DNA of 64,000 nt from the NCBI RefSeq assembly GCF_001613165.1, contig NZ_BDBV01000047.1, positions 1 through 64,000 on the forward strand, given 5' to 3'. The notes under the pieces were generated by a model. That model saw only the letters and a list, made by a program, of their open reading frames with translations, had not been told where the DNA came from and made no database searches. Shown here piece by piece: positions 27,172 to 36,710 of this stretch (the stretch's first letter is position 1; every line of letters begins with the position of its first letter). Made by a program: the position numbers and the translations under genes. Source of the DNA: Nocardia mexicana NBRC 108244 (GTDB taxonomy: Bacteria > Actinomycetota > Actinomycetes > Mycobacteriales > Mycobacteriaceae).

Positions 27172-28725
27172 GTGTTGACCCGCAGAACATTTCTTCGCAG
27201 TGTCGCCGCAACGTCCGCGCTGGCCGGTCTGGCGGCTACCGGCTGCGGTGACTCGCCCGCATCGATCGTCACGACGCGGGCCGGGCGGGTGCGGGGGAGT
27301 GTGACCGCAGGCGTCCACGCGTTCAAGGGAGTGCCCTACGCCGCACCGCTGCACGGTGTGGACCGCTACCTCCCGTCGCGCCCGGTCGAGCCGTGGAGCG
27401 GGGTGCGCGACGCGCTCGTTCTCGGTCCCACCGCGCCCCAGCCCGTGGCCGCGCCGCCGATGGACTTCTTCGCGCCGCCGATCCCGGGCGCGGACTACCT
27501 GAACCTGAATATCTGGACCCCCGAGCCGGGTTCGGCGGGACTGCCGGTCATGGTGTGGATCCACGGCGGCGGCTTCGACACGGGCAGCAACGGCCTCTAC
27601 GACGGCAGCGCATTCGCCCGCGACGGCGTGGTTCTCGTCGCGATCAACTACCGGCTGGGTGCGGAAGGGTTTCTGTTCCTCGACGACGGTGTGGCCAATG
27701 TCGGTCTGCTCGACCAGATTTCGGCCCTGGAGTGGGTGCGCGACAATATCGCGGCCTTCGGCGGTGATCCCGGCAATGTGACCATCTCCGGCCAGTCCTC
27801 GGGCGCGATGGCCGTCGGCAGCCTGCTGGCGATGCCTCGGGCCCGGGGCCTGTTCCGTCGCGCGATCATGCAGAGCGGTGCGGGCAATATCTGCTACTCC
27901 GCCGATACCGCCCGCGAGATCGGGCAGCGTCTCGTCACGAAGCTGGGCGTGGCGCCGACGCGGGAGGCCGTCGCGTCGGCCGGTACGGAACGGGTGCTCT
28001 CGGCGACCGCCGCGGTCATGAGTGATCTTGCGCGACAACCGGATCCGCAGCGGTGGGGTGGCGAACCGGGGTGCCGTGTCAATATGTGGCGCTCCACGCT
28101 GGACGGCAGCACCCTGCCGGAGAGGACCATCGATGCCGTCGGCCCCGACGTGGATGTGCTGATCGGCCACAACGGCGAGGAGGGACGGCTGTCACTGGTG
28201 CCCTTCCGCAGTCTCGACTCGGTGAGCGAATCCGAACTGATCACCGCGATGCGGCTGTACCGGCTGCCCGTCGACCGGGCCCTGCCCGTCTACCGCGCGG
28301 CCTACCCGGGCGCGAATCCCGGTGCGCTGCTGGCGATCCTGCAGGCCGACTGGTTCTACACCATCCCCGGCCTCCGCCTGGCAGACGCCCGCGCCACCGC
28401 CCGGGCCGCCACCTACATGTACGAATTCACCTGGCGCTCCCCGCAATTCGACGGCCAACTGGGTTCCTGCCATTTCCTGGAGGTCCCGTTCGTCTTCGAC
28501 CAGCTCCGGGATCGGCGCATGCACTGGATCACCGGCCCGAACCCGCCACAGCAACTGGCCGACCTCGTCCACGGCACGTGGGTGCAGTTCGTCACCGGCG
28601 GCCGCGTCGATTGGCCGCGCTACGAACCGCCCCGCAGAACCACCATGCGACTGGACCTGCAGCCCACGGTGGTCGACGACCCCAGTCCCGTTCGCGGCCT
28701 GTGGGACGGAATCGACCTGTACTGA
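27172..28725 (+). CDS. Exported type-B carboxylesterase lipoprotein
   Basis: 517 residues. A Tat-type signal (TRRTFLRS) is followed by a lipobox ending at C25 (LAATGC), so the protein is probably exported folded and lipid-anchored outside. The alpha/beta hydrolase carries the oxyanion motif HGGGF (131-135) and nucleophile S209 in GQSSG, where the family usually has GESAG; the Glu-to-Gln and Ala-to-Ser changes next to the nucleophile are uncommon. The GTG at 27172 follows GGAGGAG. Regulated by the divergent TetR. Substrate unknown, an ester. Confidence 0.9.
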   Translation: MLTRRTFLRSVAATSALAGLAATGCGDSPASIVTTRAGRVRGSVTAGVHAFKGVPYAAPLHGVDRYLPSRPVEPWSGVRDALVLGPTAPQPVAAPPMDFFAPPIPGADYLNLNIWTPEPGSAGLPVMVWIHGGGFDTGSNGLYDGSAFARDGVVLVAINYRLGAEGFLFLDDGVANVGLLDQISALEWVRDNIAAFGGDPGNVTISGQSSGAMAVGSLLAMPRARGLFRRAIMQSGAGNICYSADTAREIGQRLVTKLGVAPTREAVASAGTERVLSATAAVMSDLARQPDPQRWGGEPGCRVNMWRSTLDGSTLPERTIDAVGPDVDVLIGHNGEEGRLSLVPFRSLDSVSESELITAMRLYRLPVDRALPVYRAAYPGANPGALLAILQADWFYTIPGLRLADARATARAATYMYEFTWRSPQFDGQLGSCHFLEVPFVFDQLRDRRMHWITGPNPPQQLADLVHGTWVQFVTGGRVDWPRYEPPRRTTMRLDLQPTVVDDPSPVRGLWDGIDLY

Positions 28726-28843
28726 GCCTTGTCGTTCGCCAACGGTGTGTTGCCTGTGGCGCATCACATCATCCCCCGGTCGGAGTGCAGCACCCTTCCG
28801 TGGTACGACGCGCGTCATGGCCCGCGGTCGTAGCGTTGTCGGC

Positions 28844-29851
28844 GTGGGTGAGGAAATCGACGCAATACTCGACGGTGATTTCACGGTTGCAGTCGCTCAG
28901 GTCACGCCGCTGCGCGGCGTCGTGCTGGCGCCGGTCAACAGCTTCGGCTGGGATGCCGGAAACCGCACGTTCCGGTTCACCAGTGACCTGGCGGCGTACA
29001 AGAAGCTCCGGCGGATGGAACGAAATCCGAAGGTGGCGATCGTATTCCACACCCGCGACCATGGCGTGGCCTATGGCGAGGGCTACATCGTTGTACAGGG
29101 TGACGCCAGCTTCTCCTGGCATCCCGACCACGACGAACTGGCCGATTTCTATCAGCGTCCCGGCACTGCGCTCGGCCCCGACGACCTCGGCGGCCCGGTG
29201 TGGGATCGGTGGCTGGCGCCGTTCTGGTGGGACCGAGTCGTGGTGCGAGTGCGGGCGCATCGGATCATCGCCTTCGCCGATCGTTCCTGTAGCCGCCGTA
29301 CATCGGTGCTCGGTGCCGTCGAGCCGCTTGGTCGACCCGCTCCGCAAGCGCCGCCGAGGAAGGGCGCCGGGCCACGTGTCGACGTCGATCGCGTTGTCCG
29401 GGAACTGGATTCGCTGCCGCCTCGGCTGCTGGGGTGGGTCGGCGCGGACGGCTATCCGATGGTCACTCCGGTCCAGGCGGTGAAGTCGGCAGCCGACGGG
29501 CTGACCCTCACGACCCCGGCAGGGCTGGTCCCCAGCGGCGGGCGCCGGGCCGGACTGACCGGGCATGCGTTCACCGCCGGAACCCTGGGGCAACGTCAGG
29601 TCACGCTGACAGGCTGGCTCGAAAGTGACGGTGCATCGGTGCATTACGCACCTCACACCCGGTTGAGCTATACCGTGCCTGCCAGTCGGCTCGTGTGGCG
29701 CACGGTCGTCGGCACCGTGACCCGGGTCGGCCTCGAACGAGCACGCCACGAGGGCGTGCCGTCGCTGCCGCCGCGCCGGATCCACCACATGCGCATCCCG
29801 TTCGTCGGGACTCGCTCCGCGCGTTGCGCTCCGACCAGCGGCAACACATGA
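28844..29851 (+). CDS. Two-domain split-barrel (pyridoxamine-phosphate-oxidase-like) flavin protein
   Basis: 335 residues from GTG 28844; an ATG at 28817 is also in frame. Residues 1-140 form a PNPOx-like split barrel (FTVAVAQVTPLRGVVLAPVN, KLRRMERNPKVAIVFHTRDH); residues about 170-300 form a second related half (GWVGADGYPMVTPVQAVKSA). Such proteins bind FMN or F420 and reduce small substrates; the activity is not known here. TAGCGT lies 8-13 bp before the GTG, which could make the transcript leaderless. Confidence 0.75.
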   Translation: MGEEIDAILDGDFTVAVAQVTPLRGVVLAPVNSFGWDAGNRTFRFTSDLAAYKKLRRMERNPKVAIVFHTRDHGVAYGEGYIVVQGDASFSWHPDHDELADFYQRPGTALGPDDLGGPVWDRWLAPFWWDRVVVRVRAHRIIAFADRSCSRRTSVLGAVEPLGRPAPQAPPRKGAGPRVDVDRVVRELDSLPPRLLGWVGADGYPMVTPVQAVKSAADGLTLTTPAGLVPSGGRRAGLTGHAFTAGTLGQRQVTLTGWLESDGASVHYAPHTRLSYTVPASRLVWRTVVGTVTRVGLERARHEGVPSLPPRRIHHMRIPFVGTRSARCAPTSGNT

Positions 29852-29905
29852 GACTATGTGCCGCGTCCGGCTCGTCCGTTGGTCGAAGGGGTTCCATTGC
29901 AGGCA

Positions 29906-30295
29906 ATGAGGCTCGTGGCGCTTCCCGGTCTGGCGTTTGCGGTAGCGATGGGATTCACCCTGGTCGGTTCGCCGGTTGCCGCGGCCGCCAGGATCCCGCT
30001 GACCAACAGCGACGGCGGGAGAACGATCAAGGCCGACGTCGGTGACACCGTCGAGGTGCGCCTGACTGCCTACACGGACCAAGGTCGCCGCTGGGTTTGG
30101 GATGAACCGAAACATTCCGGCGCTGGGGTGCTGAACAGGCTGCGCGGCGCCACCGAGTCGAACGGTAACGCGCGGGCGGTCTTCGAGGTGACCGGGTCGG
30201 GACGGGAAGACGTTACCGCCCAGCGCATTTGCGTGAAGTCCGCCGAATGCCCGAAGACCGCCGATGGCTGGAAGGTCACGATCCGCGTCGACTAG
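29906..30295 (+). CDS. Secreted small protein, possibly chagasin-like protease inhibitor
   Basis: About 129 residues. A signal peptide (MRLVALPGLAFAVAMGFTLV, then AAAA) precedes a beta-rich domain: GDTVEVRLTAYTDQGRRWVW, then NARAVFEVTGSGREDV, then a pair of Cys (ICVKSAEC). The order resembles chagasin/I42 cysteine-protease inhibitors, but the diagnostic NPTTG and RPW motifs are not intact, so this is only a suggestion. A TTG at 29897, 6 bp after AAGGGG, is an alternative start. Confidence 0.6.
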   Translation: MRLVALPGLAFAVAMGFTLVGSPVAAAARIPLTNSDGGRTIKADVGDTVEVRLTAYTDQGRRWVWDEPKHSGAGVLNRLRGATESNGNARAVFEVTGSGREDVTAQRICVKSAECPKTADGWKVTIRVD

Positions 30296-30313
30296 ACCGG
30301 GGTTGTCGCCGAC

Positions 30314-30895
30314 TCAGCCGTGCAGGGTGGGTATGTAGACGAGTTCCTGGATGTTGCGGTCGAGGGTTCGGGTTTCGATCAGCTCGAGGTCGAAGTCGGC
30401 GGCGCCCTGGAAGATCGGTTCGGCACCGTTCTGGCCGGTGATGACGGGGAAGATCGTCACCTGGACGCGGTCGACGAGGCCCGCGGCCAGCAGTGCCCGG
30501 TTCATGGACAGGCTGCCGTGCGAGCGTAGAGGCACGTCGGACTCCTTCATGAGCCGCGCCACGACGTCGACGGCATCACCGGCGGCGACGGTCGCATCCG
30601 GCCAGTCGAGGGGGCCCACCAGTGTGGACGACACCACCGTCGCGGGCAGATTCCGCATGCGGGTGACCCACGGATCACGCACATCGGATTCCTCGGTACT
30701 CTCGGCCAACATCTGCGCGAACGCACGATACGTCTTGGCCCCGAACACCATTCGCTGCTCCTCCTCGTACAGCCCGAGCCGATGTCCCAGCAACTCGGGC
30801 CCCTGCTTCCCCCAATACCCACCCCAGTCCCCACCACTGACACTGCCGAAGCCGTCGAGGCTGGAAAAGACGTCGAAGGTGTAGCTAACGCTCAT
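30314..30895 (-). CDS. Dihydrofolate-reductase-family (RibD C-terminal) protein
   Basis: 193 residues. FDVFSSLDGFGSVSGGDWGG, RMVFGAKTYRAFAQML and VTIFPVITGQNGAEPIF are the conserved segments of the RibD C-terminal/DHFR-like fold, which uses NADPH. Stand-alone members have unknown substrates. The ATG at 30895 follows AGGAGAG. Confidence 0.9.
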   Translation of the reverse strand: MSVSYTFDVFSSLDGFGSVSGGDWGGYWGKQGPELLGHRLGLYEEEQRMVFGAKTYRAFAQMLAESTEESDVRDPWVTRMRNLPATVVSSTLVGPLDWPDATVAAGDAVDVVARLMKESDVPLRSHGSLSMNRALLAAGLVDRVQVTIFPVITGQNGAEPIFQGAADFDLELIETRTLDRNIQELVYIPTLHG

Positions 30896-31011
30896 GATTC
30901 TCTCCTCGTGTAATCGGTCGTATGCCGGTACAGACGGAGAGCGGCGGTGAAACTCATCGCCGTAGGCCTGCCGGACCGACCGCGGAGCAGTCGTCGACAG
31001 CCTCGATGCTC

Positions 31012-31347
31012 CTATCGGAACAGTGACAGAATCCAGAACAAGCGTTTCGTCGAGGGGTGCGGAGGTGGTTTCGGCAGGTCGGCGATCGCCTTGGCCTGCT
31101 CGATTCGCCGGTCGATCCCGGAGGGGTCCCACTCACTCGTCAGCCGTGTGATCGCATCGTCGAGTCGGTTCGTCCGATGGAGCTTGCCGATGTATTCATA
31201 GAGCGGGGCGTAGTCGTAGTCGGTGAGGTCGCCGCGTGCCATATCGTCGGGCAGCGGGTCCAACTCCGGTTCGTCCCCGGGTATGAAGGTCTTCCCGTAG
31301 GTGCCGCGCGCCGGGTCCTCGTAATAGTTCCAGGACTCACCCTGCAC
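31012..31347 (-). CDS. Hypothetical small protein
   Basis: 111 residues, acidic N-terminal half with Tyr-rich DLTDYDYAPLYEYIGKLH, then helical and basic, ending in a hydrophobic LFWILSLFR. The GTG at 31347 follows GGGAG. No family recognised. It lies 54 bp downstream of the large membrane-protein gene on the same strand and may be co-transcribed with it. Confidence 0.65.
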   Translation of the reverse strand: MQGESWNYYEDPARGTYGKTFIPGDEPELDPLPDDMARGDLTDYDYAPLYEYIGKLHRTNRLDDAITRLTSEWDPSGIDRRIEQAKAIADLPKPPPHPSTKRLFWILSLFR

Positions 31348-31401
31348 TGAAGTCTCCCTCGGTCGAACTTTTCATCTTACCGGTCTATCGCGATGCGCGG
31401 A

Positions 31402-33369
31402 CTAGGTTCGATCCTGGCCCGTCACCGATCTTGTGAAGTTTCTGTAACGAATGAGAAATGTTGCCGTCGAAGCGATCACGAGTACGACGGCGGTCGCCAG
31501 TGAGAAGTACCAGAAATATGTCCACCCGTGTGTCGGGGTCTTCCTCCCGCCGATCCGGCTGACCTCGATCGCGTAATACACCATGTTGTAGACGGCGAGC
31601 ATGGTGGCGCCGATGGTCAACCAGAATCCCGCCGTCGACGGTGTGAGTGCTCGTTTGAATGCGCCGACGAAGAAGATCGCCAGCGCCGCCAGGCTGGCGG
31701 GGAGCGCGATCGTCGCCGCCGTAATGTCGGATTGTGTGGGCCCCGATCCTGCCGTCAGCATCAGAACCACCGTCACCAGCAGGAGCGACCAGGACACGAT
31801 CATCGCGAACAGTTCTGTCCCGGTGGGTCTTTCGGATATCCGGGCCCGAAGACTGAGCCGAAGTGAGAGCTTGCTCAGATTCCGTCCGTACACATGAAGA
31901 TTGGAGGCGGATTTGGCGACCGGGCGCAGATACGGCATACCGGTCGACAAGGTATCGGGGTCGGGTTTGACCGAGACAACCCTGCCTTCGAGCTCGGCGT
32001 TCCGTTCCGAATCGCCGCCGTCCGGAGAACTCTCGTCGTCGCCGGGTCGCTTATCGGTTCCGTGAATATGTGCGGGCCCGATGAACGATCCCTCGGGAGT
32101 CCGCACGTGCATATGGTAGGACTGCGCATGGCTGGCCCGGGTCAATGCGATCACCAGGTAATTGCTCGGAATTCCGAGAAGCCTCTTCAAACTCCTGGGC
32201 GCCCAGGTGCTTTCGGCGGGTGTGGCATGCTGCTGCAGGCTTGCCGTGGCGCGCTCATAGGTGTATTTGAGCTGAAGATGCCCGGCAAGGCCGCAACGGA
32301 CGATGACGATGTAGTGATCGACGCCGGTCTTCGCCATTTGCACGAGTTTGGTGAGTGCCGCGTCCTTTCGCTTGCGGCATATCTGCCCACGAGCGTGGAG
32401 CCTACTGTGCAGGCCTTCCCGGTAGTACGCGACCGCCTTGGCGTTGTACCTCGCCGCCGCTCTGGCGTCGTCGATCACGCGGCCTTCCTTCTCGGCGATC
32501 TGGGCGGCCTTTCGCCGCAGCCCGATTGCCGACTGGGACACGATCGCCACCATGTCCAGAAACAGCGTCTTGTCCTCGGTGTCCCATCCGTCGAAATCCG
32601 GCTTCAAATCGAATGCCATTCGGAACTGGTGCATCAATGCGGCCACATACGCTGGGGTGGAGCGGGAACCGTAGGCCAGCGACATCACATCCGATCCCGC
32701 AGGCGACTGGAGTTCCATCCGATCGAACAGCCGTCCTTTGTCCGGCTGTACCAGTGGCACCAATATGTTGGTGTCGTTCTGCGGCGCCCGGCGTCGCAGG
32801 CGCGGGCCCGGGGGCGGTTGGAACTGGCGTAGATCGATGACGATGTCCAGGGTGACGGCTCGCCGGGTAATCTCCCGCTGAAGATCGACATTCTCCGTGA
32901 CGCGGTGTCGATAGGTCTCGGGTGTCACGATCATGTCCGCGAGCAGGGCGAGCACTGTCTGGCTGTATTCCTGACTGGTCACCGTCGCTTCCCCGACGAG
33001 CTCCGCAATGACCTGCATCTGATCGCGTTTATAGACGATCGGCCGGCTGCCGTACATCTCCCTGGTTGCCGGAACCTGGCTCCGCTCGTTGTGCCATAGC
33101 AGCGCCACGAACGCCAGCAACACGATGACATCCAGCCGCAGCATGACCGCCGGATGATCGGTGGGAAAGCTCGCCAGCGCCTCGATCCACGCGCGCACCG
33201 TGTCCGGGCTGTGGCGAAGATTCGCCCAGAGATCGGACGCGTCGATCCGCCATGCCAGCGAGAACACCCAGAGCCAAATGCCGACCAGGCCGACAACGGA
33301 CAGGTAGTTACTTGCGCGTCGTGTCTTGGACGGTTTCGGAGGAGTTGCCACACTCTCTTGCGCATCCAT
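31402..33369 (-). CDS. Large six-helix membrane protein of unknown function
   Basis: 655 residues. Two N-terminal transmembrane segments (about 23-40 and 77-92), a soluble middle of about 430 residues with an Arg/Lys-rich part (ICRKRKDAALTKLVQMAKTG, then VDHYIVIVRCGLAGH), and four C-terminal transmembrane helices (LFAMIVSWSLLLVTVVLML onwards). I recognise no catalytic motif. The layout is that of a membrane sensor or scaffold. It has a weak ribosome site (GGGTGG) before ATG 33369. Confidence 0.75.
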   Translation of the reverse strand: MDAQESVATPPKPSKTRRASNYLSVVGLVGIWLWVFSLAWRIDASDLWANLRHSPDTVRAWIEALASFPTDHPAVMLRLDVIVLLAFVALLWHNERSQVPATREMYGSRPIVYKRDQMQVIAELVGEATVTSQEYSQTVLALLADMIVTPETYRHRVTENVDLQREITRRAVTLDIVIDLRQFQPPPGPRLRRRAPQNDTNILVPLVQPDKGRLFDRMELQSPAGSDVMSLAYGSRSTPAYVAALMHQFRMAFDLKPDFDGWDTEDKTLFLDMVAIVSQSAIGLRRKAAQIAEKEGRVIDDARAAARYNAKAVAYYREGLHSRLHARGQICRKRKDAALTKLVQMAKTGVDHYIVIVRCGLAGHLQLKYTYERATASLQQHATPAESTWAPRSLKRLLGIPSNYLVIALTRASHAQSYHMHVRTPEGSFIGPAHIHGTDKRPGDDESSPDGGDSERNAELEGRVVSVKPDPDTLSTGMPYLRPVAKSASNLHVYGRNLSKLSLRLSLRARISERPTGTELFAMIVSWSLLLVTVVLMLTAGSGPTQSDITAATIALPASLAALAIFFVGAFKRALTPSTAGFWLTIGATMLAVYNMVYYAIEVSRIGGRKTPTHGWTYFWYFSLATAVVLVIASTATFLIRYRNFTRSVTGQDRT

Positions 33370-33538
33370 GCCGGGCCACCCGAATTCGCTCAGAAACCAT
33401 ACCGAGCGACCGCCCCGATCGGATACTCGCGTTCATATGGCGGGATTATGCCCCTGCCACAAGGCTTTTCGGAAGGGTAGTCGACGACAGGCCCGCGCGA
33501 CACGGCCCAGTTGCCAAACCGTGACCGACGTCAGGCGG

Positions 33539-34504
33539 TCAGAAGATTTCGGGCGTTGCGGACCTCCGGAATTCCGATTGCCTTGGCGGCGAGGAGGAAT
33601 ACCGCTGCGCCTGGTGGTCGATGGATGGTCGGGTGTGGGTGATCAGGCGGTGGATCTCGGTGGCGATCAGGTCGGGTTCGGTGAGTGGGGGGTAGTGGGC
33701 GGACTGGGTGGCGATGATGTGGCGGCCGCGGGGGGAGTTGGCCGCGCGGCGGGCGTGGGATTCGTTGAAGGCGGTGCGGAGGTCGGGGTTCATGCCGTTT
33801 CCGGGTAGTCCGCCGGAGATGACCGTGAGGGGGAGGGCGCCCAGGTTCGGTGGGTTGTCGCGGTAGGCCGAGAGGTCGTCGAGGAAGGTGCGGGACTGGT
33901 CTGCGAAGGTTTTGACGGCCTGCGGTGTGAACGCCTCACGGCGCATATCTGCCCGGGCGTCCGGGGGGAGCGGTGCGGTGATCGATCGAAAGAGGGGGCG
34001 CAGCAGCCGCATTCGCGCCGCCATGAGGAACAGTGCGATGTTGCGTCGTTCCGCTTTCCGGAAAGCGTTGCCGAACAACAGGTCCAGACCTTCGTCGGTC
34101 GGATCGATCAGGACCAGCCCGGCGATGCGGTGCGGATTCGCGGCGGCGGCGGTGCGTGCGATCGGGCCGCCCGCGCTGTGCGCGACAAGCACATACGGTC
34201 CCGCGCCGAAGTGGTCGAGCACCTCGCCGAGATCGTCGGCCATGCGGCCCAGCGTTCGCGACCGGGGATCGGGCGCACTGCGGCCGAGCCCGGAACGGTC
34301 GTAGACGATCGCCCGCGCCCAGTGCCCCACCAACGGTTGAACCAGTGCCCACGTGGACCGGCTGGCCATGGCACCGGCCTCGAACACCACGGTCGGCGCG
34401 CCCTCGGGGCCGGGCAGTTCCATGGCGTGCAGCCTGCGCCCGTCGGAGGTTGTCACCCAGACGCTGTCGCCCTGGGTGTGTGGTGGGGAGCCGGTCTTCG
34501 GCAC
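33539..34504 (-). CDS. Alpha/beta hydrolase
   Basis: 321 residues. The nucleophile elbow is VLVAHSAGGPIART (S in HSAGG), the oxyanion region VVFEAGAMA, and YDRSGLGRSA is the usual strand-4 loop; a late acid and the His in ATQSAHYPPLTEP complete the triad. The GTG at 34504 is 9 bp beyond GGAAGG, 4 bp after the WYL-regulator stop, so the two are an operon. Substrate unknown. Confidence 0.88.
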   Translation of the reverse strand: MPKTGSPPHTQGDSVWVTTSDGRRLHAMELPGPEGAPTVVFEAGAMASRSTWALVQPLVGHWARAIVYDRSGLGRSAPDPRSRTLGRMADDLGEVLDHFGAGPYVLVAHSAGGPIARTAAAANPHRIAGLVLIDPTDEGLDLLFGNAFRKAERRNIALFLMAARMRLLRPLFRSITAPLPPDARADMRREAFTPQAVKTFADQSRTFLDDLSAYRDNPPNLGALPLTVISGGLPGNGMNPDLRTAFNESHARRAANSPRGRHIIATQSAHYPPLTEPDLIATEIHRLITHTRPSIDHQAQRYSSSPPRQSEFRRSATPEIF

Positions 34505-34508
34505 AGGT

Positions 34509-35495
34509 TCAACCTTCCTTCGAGAGGGTGTGGGGCTCGGGCGAATTCGCAACAGCCGCGGCACAGCGCCGCCCGATCGTACGCAGGGCGGCCAGCACCT
34601 CGGGCGGACCGTCGACCTCGTAGTCGGCGTCGATGAAACCGATGTGCGCGGCGAGACTGTGCGCGGTGTCGCCACCGGCGTGCACCAGGCAGCGGTGCTC
34701 GTCGACGGGTTCGACCGCGATGCCGTCCGGCATCCAGTCGACGAGTTCGCTCGCCGGGCGATACACGGTCACCCTCGCCCGATAGCGCAGCCGCGCGATG
34801 CGGCGTCCGGCGCTGACGAAGGAGACGAGGTCGTCGGTCGGTGGTTCGCGGGGCGTGAACCGGGGGCCGGTCGGGGTCACCGGCCGGACCCGGTCGACCC
34901 GAAAGGTACGCCAATCGGACCGGTCGAGATCCCACGCGACGAGGTACCAGCGGCGGCCCAGATAGACCAGCCGGTGCGGCTCGGTGCCGCGGCGCTGTTC
35001 GTCGCCGTCGTGATTGCGGTAGTCGAAACGCAGCCGATGGTGGTCCCGCACGGCCGCGGCGATCGACGTCAGCACGACGGGGTCGGCCTCGGCCCCGGAG
35101 TGGCCGGGGATCACCGTGGACGCCTGCAGCGAATCGATGCGGTGGCGCACCCGCGACGGCAGGACCTGCTCGAGCTTCGCCCGGGCGCGCACCGACGCCG
35201 CCTCGAAACCGGCGACCGATCCCGGTGCGGCGCCGCCGAGCCCGAGCGCCACCGCGGCCGCCTCGTCCTCGTCGAGCAGCAGCGGCGGCAGCTTCACCCC
35301 GGGGCCGAGCCGGTAACCCCCGGCGACCCCCGGCGTCGAATACACCGGATATCCCAGCTCCCGCAGCTTGTCGATATCGCCGCGGACGGTGCGCGGACTG
35401 ACCCCGAGTTCGCCGACGAGTTCGGGCCCGGTCCACATCGGTCGGCTCTGCAGCAGTGACAGCAGATGCAGCAGTCGCGCCGAGGTTCGGATCAC
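34509..35495 (-). CDS. HTH-WYL domain transcriptional regulator (YafY-like)
   Basis: 328 residues. DeoR/HTH_11 helix-turn-helix at residues 1-60 (WTGPELVGELGVSPRTVRGD), WYL domain about 140-300 (RLVYLGRRWYLVAWDLDRSD, TFRVDRV). WYL domains sense ligands, often nucleic acid or nucleotide signals. GTG start at 35495. Divergent from the epoxide hydrolase, with an inverted repeat between. Confidence 0.92.
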   Translation of the reverse strand: MIRTSARLLHLLSLLQSRPMWTGPELVGELGVSPRTVRGDIDKLRELGYPVYSTPGVAGGYRLGPGVKLPPLLLDEDEAAAVALGLGGAAPGSVAGFEAASVRARAKLEQVLPSRVRHRIDSLQASTVIPGHSGAEADPVVLTSIAAAVRDHHRLRFDYRNHDGDEQRRGTEPHRLVYLGRRWYLVAWDLDRSDWRTFRVDRVRPVTPTGPRFTPREPPTDDLVSFVSAGRRIARLRYRARVTVYRPASELVDWMPDGIAVEPVDEHRCLVHAGGDTAHSLAAHIGFIDADYEVDGPPEVLAALRTIGRRCAAAVANSPEPHTLSKEG

Positions 35496-35504
35496 GATTT
35501 CTCA

Positions 35505-35556
35505 GAGTAGTGATAATTGAGGCAAGTAGTCTGCCGCAATTCGTTGTCTACTACTC
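35505..35556. promoter_or_regulatory. Inverted repeat GAGTAGT...ACTACTC
   Basis: GAGTAGT at 35505-35511 and ACTACTC at 35550-35556 face each other across 38 bp in the 63-bp gap between the WYL regulator and the epoxide hydrolase; another AGTAGT lies at 35525. Likely binding sites of the WYL protein. Confidence 0.5.
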
Positions 35557-35558
35557 GT

Positions 35559-36710
35559 ATGAGCGACAACAGCACCGAGATCCGCCCGTTCCGCATCGAG
35601 ATCGCGCAGGCCGACCTGGATTACCTGAATCAGCGACTGGAGCGGTTCCGGCTTCCCGACGAGCTGCCGGGCACGGGCTGGAAGCTGGGCGTGCCGAAAG
35701 ACTATCTGAGCGAGCTGATCACCTACTGGCGCGAGGATTACGACTGGCGCGCCCAGGAGAAGACGCTGAACGACCTGCCGCAGTTCGTCACCGAGATCGA
35801 CGGGCAGAGCGTACATTTCGTGCACGTGCGGTCACCGGAGCCGACGGCGACGCCGCTGATCGTGACCCACGGCTGGCCCGGATCGTTCGTGGAGTTCCTC
35901 GATGTGATCGGCCCGCTGACCGATCCGCGGGCGCACGGCGGCGACCCCGCCGACGCGTTTCACCTTGTGCTGCCGTCGATTCCGGGATACGGGTTCTCCG
36001 GCCCGACCACCGAGCGGGGCTGGAATGTACACCGGGTGGCGCGGGCGTGGGCCGAACTGATGAGCCGCCTCGGCTACGAGCGCTACGGCGCGCAGGGCGG
36101 CGACTGGGGATCGGGAATCTCGCAGGAGCTGGCCCGGATCGCACCCGGCAATGTGGTCGGGCTGCACGTGAACTTCCTGATGACATTCGGCGATCTCGGC
36201 GATCCGACGCCCGACGAGCAGGCGCGGCTGGGGATGCTGGACCGGTTCCGGGACGAGTTCGGCGGGTACCTGGCGATCCAGTCGACCCGGCCGCAGACGC
36301 TCGCCTACGGACTGGCCGATTCGCCGGTGGGCCAACTCGCCTGGATCGTCGAGAAATTCAAGGACTGGACCGACAGCGCCGACCGCCCCGAGGATGCGGT
36401 CGACCGCGATCGGATGCTCACCAATGTGATGCTGTACTGGCTGACGAATACGTCGGCCTCCGCGGCCCGGTTCTACTACGAATTCGCGCAGGACATGGCG
36501 CGCGGCGGGTACCCGTCGCGGATCGAGGTTCCGGTGGGTGTGGCGGTGTTCCCGAAGGAGATCGTGCTGCCGATCCGCAGGCTCGCCGAACGGGCTGCCA
36601 ATATCGTGCACTGGAGCGAATTCGAGCGCGGCGGGCATTTCGCGGCCCTCGAACAGCCCGGGCTGCTCGTCGACGACATCCGGGCGTTCTTCGGGCCGCT
36701 GTCCGATTAG
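35559..36710 (+). CDS. Epoxide hydrolase with N-terminal EHN domain
   Basis: 383 residues. The EHN lid domain (residues 1-95, [20 protein letters not shown]) precedes an alpha/beta hydrolase with the oxyanion motif HGWPGS (104-109), nucleophile D182 in QGGDWGS and the terminal catalytic His in [10 protein letters not shown]. It hydrolyses epoxides to diols. No ribosome site is obvious at ATG 35559. The 3' end overlaps the convergent beta-lactamase stop by 4 bp. Confidence 0.93.
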   Translation: MSDNSTEIRPFRIEIAQADLDYLNQRLERFRLPDELPGTGWKLGVPKDYLSELITYWREDYDWRAQEKTLNDLPQFVTEIDGQSVHFVHVRSPEPTATPLIVTHGWPGSFVEFLDVIGPLTDPRAHGGDPADAFHLVLPSIPGYGFSGPTTERGWNVHRVARAWAELMSRLGYERYGAQGGDWGSGISQELARIAPGNVVGLHVNFLMTFGDLGDPTPDEQARLGMLDRFRDEFGGYLAIQSTRPQTLAYGLADSPVGQLAWIVEKFKDWTDSADRPEDAVDRDRMLTNVMLYWLTNTSASAARFYYEFAQDMARGGYPSRIEVPVGVAVFPKEIVLPIRRLAERAANIVHWSEFERGGHFAALEQPGLLVDDIRAFFGPLSD

